Shown one piece after another: positions 62,006 to 64,000 of a stretch of DNA of 64,000 nt. Numbering within the stretch: the stretch's first letter is position 1; each line of letters begins with the position of its first letter. The DNA comes from Clostridia bacterium (lineage in GTDB: Bacteria > Bacillota > Clostridia > Christensenellales > Borkfalkiaceae). Below the pieces are notes generated by a model. That model did no database searches, had not been told where the DNA came from, and was given only the letters and a program-made list of their open reading frames with translations. Location of the stretch: positions 124,001 to 188,000 of the forward strand of contig JAGAIP010000003.1 of NCBI GenBank assembly GCA_017626495.1, written 5' to 3'. Made by a program: the position numbers and the translations under genes.

Positions 62006-62460
62006 CTCGTTATACCCATCCTCGTCAGAATTTCCTCTTCCTTTTCTCTCATCTGCGCCTTGTCCTCGTCCGTCATGTGGTCGTAACCGAACAGGTGCAT
62101 CACGCCGTGTACGATGAGATAGTGCAGTTCTCTTTCATAGCTGTGTCCGTACTCCTCCGCCTGTTCTCTCGCGCGTTCTTCGCAAAGCATGATAGAGCCG
62201 AGGAATAAATTCCCCTCTTCGTCGATTTCATAGGGAAATTTCTTCTTTCTGAGCTTTTTTCCTCTGATCCCGTCCAAAGTCGGAAAGGAGAGCACGTCCG
62301 TCACGGCGTCGATTCCGCGCTGAACTCTGTTCGTCTCCCTGATTTCCTCCGCGCTCGCAAAGACGAGCTCTGCCGCCACGTCCGCGTCGCAATCCACGAA
62401 GTTTTCAAGCGCCTCTTCGATTTGAGGGAATTCCTTTTCGCTGTATAAATGGTATTTCAT
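62002..62460 (-). CDS. ybeY: Endoribonuclease YbeY
   Basis: 152 aa zinc-dependent RNase for 16S rRNA 3'-end maturation and quality control. The metal motif is HGVMHLFGYDH (H-x3-H-x5-H), preceded by the family segment RVQRGIDAVTDVLSFP. It overlaps pgpH and era by 4 bp. Confidence 0.95.
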   Translation of the reverse strand: MKYHLYSEKEFPQIEEALENFVDCDADVAAELVFASAEEIRETNRVQRGIDAVTDVLSFPTLDGIRGKKLRKKKFPYEIDEEGNLFLGSIMLCEERAREQAEEYGHSYERELHYLIVHGVMHLFGYDHMTDEDKAQMREKEEEILTRMGITR

Positions 62461-63947
62461 AAATTATTTCCTTTTTCGATTCTGTCCTCTCTCCCGAATT
62501 TGATGGCGGGATACTTCACGCGGTGGTGATATACGCCCGTAAGGGAAGAAACGATGGTCTTTTTGATGGTGTCGAGATCCTTGATGGTAATATCGCAGTC
62601 GGTGAACTGTCCGAGATCGAGCCTTTCCTCGATGATTTCACGGACGATCTTTTCCACGTTCTCAACGGAACGGTTGGTAATCGCACGGGACGCCGCTTCG
62701 GACGCGTCGGCAATCATGACGATTGCGGCGAGCTTGGAATCGGGTTTCGGTCCGGGATAGGAGAAATCCTCGATCTTCACGACGCCGTCCGTCATTTTTT
62801 GCGCCTTATAATAGAAGTACTTGATGGGGAGCGTTCCGTGGTGCTGAACGGCGACGTCCGCAAAAATTTTAGGAAGTTTATGTTTGAGAATGAGTTCGTA
62901 CCCTTCCCTCGCGTGCGAACGGATAATGTCGGCGGACAGTTCAGGGGAGAGTTCGTCGTGTAAATTGTATCCTGCCTGATTCTCCGTAAAACACTCGGGA
63001 CGGGAGAGCTTGCCCATATCGTGATAGAGCGCGACGGCACGCGCCAACTCGGAATCTTCTCCGAGCGCGGCGGCGCACATTTCCGAAATCTGCGCCACGA
63101 CCAGGGAATGATTGAACGTTCCCGACGCTTCCTCTTTGAGTTTTCTCATGAGCGGCGCATTAGAAGAAGTCAGTTCTCTGATACGGTACGTCGTGGGAAT
63201 GTTGAATATCTTCTCAAATATGGGAAGCAATGCCACAAAGAATACAACGGACGACATTCCTCCGATCGCGCCGTAGCCGAATAGTCTGAGCATCTCCGGG
63301 GAGAAAAAATCGGTTTGTCCGATACGAAGGAGCACGATAATCACTTCGAGTAGCAGCGTAACGGGGATTCCCAACATGACGCTTGCAAATCTCGTCTTTG
63401 TTTTCGAACCGATAAACAGCGCGATCAACCCCACCGTAACCGACGTAACGAGGGAGAAATACAAATCGCTTCCGCTGCTGATCGCAGTATCCATCGTCGG
63501 CTCGTAATTCGTATAGGTATCGACGATGAAAAGCATGATTGCGATGATAAAGTTCCAAAAAATCGCCTCTCTTTTGGAAAAGAGGAACAGACACAAGAGC
63601 CCCATGAGCGCGATCGGCCTTGCATAGAGATGAATCGACTGTCCCATAATGCAGGAAATCGCAACGCAAAGTTCGAGCACGACGTACACCGCGTTCATAT
63701 ATTTGACCGACGCGAGCTTTTCAAAATTTTCAAAGGAGTAATATCCGAATACCGCGACGTAAAGAAGGAAGATGCAGAGAACCATAAATAAGAGCATATT
63801 CAGGTTCTGCGGAATATACAAAATCCAACCGCTCGGATCGACGTAAATCATATATAAGAGGATAATGCCGAGCATGATGACGTAATGCAGCGCCGCGATC
63901 AAGGCGCTCTTTCCATACTGTCCCCGTTTCTTTTCCAATTTGTTCAT
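62457..63947 (-). CDS. pgpH: 7TM-HD phosphohydrolase PgpH-like (c-di-AMP phosphodiesterase), lacking the extracellular domain
   Basis: 496 aa. About seven membrane segments (residues 15-270) are followed by an HD hydrolase domain: TFNHSLVVAQ, ALYHDMGKL, then HARE and VQHHGT. Family members (YqfF/PgpH) hydrolyse c-di-AMP and are about 700 aa because of an N-terminal 7TMR-HDED sensor region between the first two helices. Here the protein starts almost at the membrane core. GGAGAG is the RBS; the ATG overlaps the phoH stop. Confidence 0.88.
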   Translation of the reverse strand: MNKLEKKRGQYGKSALIAALHYVIMLGIILLYMIYVDPSGWILYIPQNLNMLLFMVLCIFLLYVAVFGYYSFENFEKLASVKYMNAVYVVLELCVAISCIMGQSIHLYARPIALMGLLCLFLFSKREAIFWNFIIAIMLFIVDTYTNYEPTMDTAISSGSDLYFSLVTSVTVGLIALFIGSKTKTRFASVMLGIPVTLLLEVIIVLLRIGQTDFFSPEMLRLFGYGAIGGMSSVVFFVALLPIFEKIFNIPTTYRIRELTSSNAPLMRKLKEEASGTFNHSLVVAQISEMCAAALGEDSELARAVALYHDMGKLSRPECFTENQAGYNLHDELSPELSADIIRSHAREGYELILKHKLPKIFADVAVQHHGTLPIKYFYYKAQKMTDGVVKIEDFSYPGPKPDSKLAAIVMIADASEAASRAITNRSVENVEKIVREIIEERLDLGQFTDCDITIKDLDTIKKTIVSSLTGVYHHRVKYPAIKFGREDRIEKGNNL

Positions 63948-64000
63948 GTTCTCTCCTTTTTGCCGTCTCTCTCGTACGCCCTTACGATCTGCATGACGAG
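63944..64000 (-). CDS. phoH: 3' end of a PhoH-like ATPase gene (partial)
   Basis: The last 18 codons read LVMQIVRAYERDGKKERT and end in a TGA that overlaps the pgpH ATG. The (H)PLV.xIVxAYE pattern is how PhoH proteins end, and phoH precedes pgpH-ybeY-era in Bacillota. Confidence 0.65.
   Translation of the reverse strand, partial: LVMQIVRAYERDGKKERT

Overview
The window looks like a chromosomal segment of an anaerobic gut-type Bacillota (class Clostridia). The grounds are Gram-positive operon structures (yicC-gmk-rpoZ-priA-def-fmt-rsmB-rlmN-rpe-thiN; lgt-lspA-rluD-pyrR; phoH-pgpH-ybeY-era), an A-type flavoprotein typical of anaerobes, a lysine riboswitch, PyrR, RpsU and an RNase P RNA. Base composition is near 50% GC by eye. 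Species-level assignment is not possible from the sequence alone; a Christensenellales-like relative is only a guess.

Layout. 0-3.1 kb: lysine riboswitch and the asd-dapA-dapB operon of lysine/diaminopimelate synthesis. 3.2-6 kb: a small lipoprotein, and a divergent TetM-like ribosomal protection GTPase preceded by a short leader ORF, an 18-bp attenuator hairpin and a second promoter directly abutting the start codon. 6-13.8 kb: a complete phosphate-starvation block (PhoP/PhoR-type two-component system, PstS, a fused PstC-PstA permease, PstB, and a Na/Pi cotransporter with a PhoU domain) with matching PhoP-box direct repeats at a fixed distance from three -10 elements. 13.9-22.1 kb, minus strand: FprA flavoprotein, PlsY-Der, a DUF512 FeS protein, PyrR-RluD-LspA-coiled coil-Lgt. 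22.2-24.1 kb: rnpB and pyk, then a mobile-gene remnant. 24.2-27 kb: a small membrane protein and a large lipoprotein of about 17 Cys-rich repeats. 27.3-41.5 kb, minus strand: thiN to pcrA, a hypothetical gene and rpsU. 41.8-47.5 kb: a sugar isomerase-like gene, a frameshifted glycerol-1-phosphate dehydrogenase, phosphoglucomutase and two membrane proteins. 47.5-55.9 kb: an isolated phage head/neck module (terminase, portal, scaffold, capsid, adaptor, beta-propeller hub, sigma-like regulator) without integrase, tail, lysis or replication genes. 54.8-58.6 kb, plus strand: two exported C-terminally anchored proteins, one of them embedded in the phage module. 58.7-64 kb: M18 aminopeptidase, a DeoC-like protein, a proline-rich membrane protein, then era-ybeY-pgpH and the tail of phoH.

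The most unusual signals are: (i) at least nine loci where a -10 element (several with a good -35 at 17 bp) ends 6 or 7 nt before the ATG with no Shine-Dalgarno sequence, suggesting frequent leaderless transcription; (ii) the TetM-like gene with a leader peptide, attenuator and altered domain IV loop; (iii) the compact Pho regulon with a PstC-PstA fusion; (iv) the minimal capsid module, which could be a remnant or a domesticated particle.

Calls rest on reading of motifs and gene order; no database search was possible.
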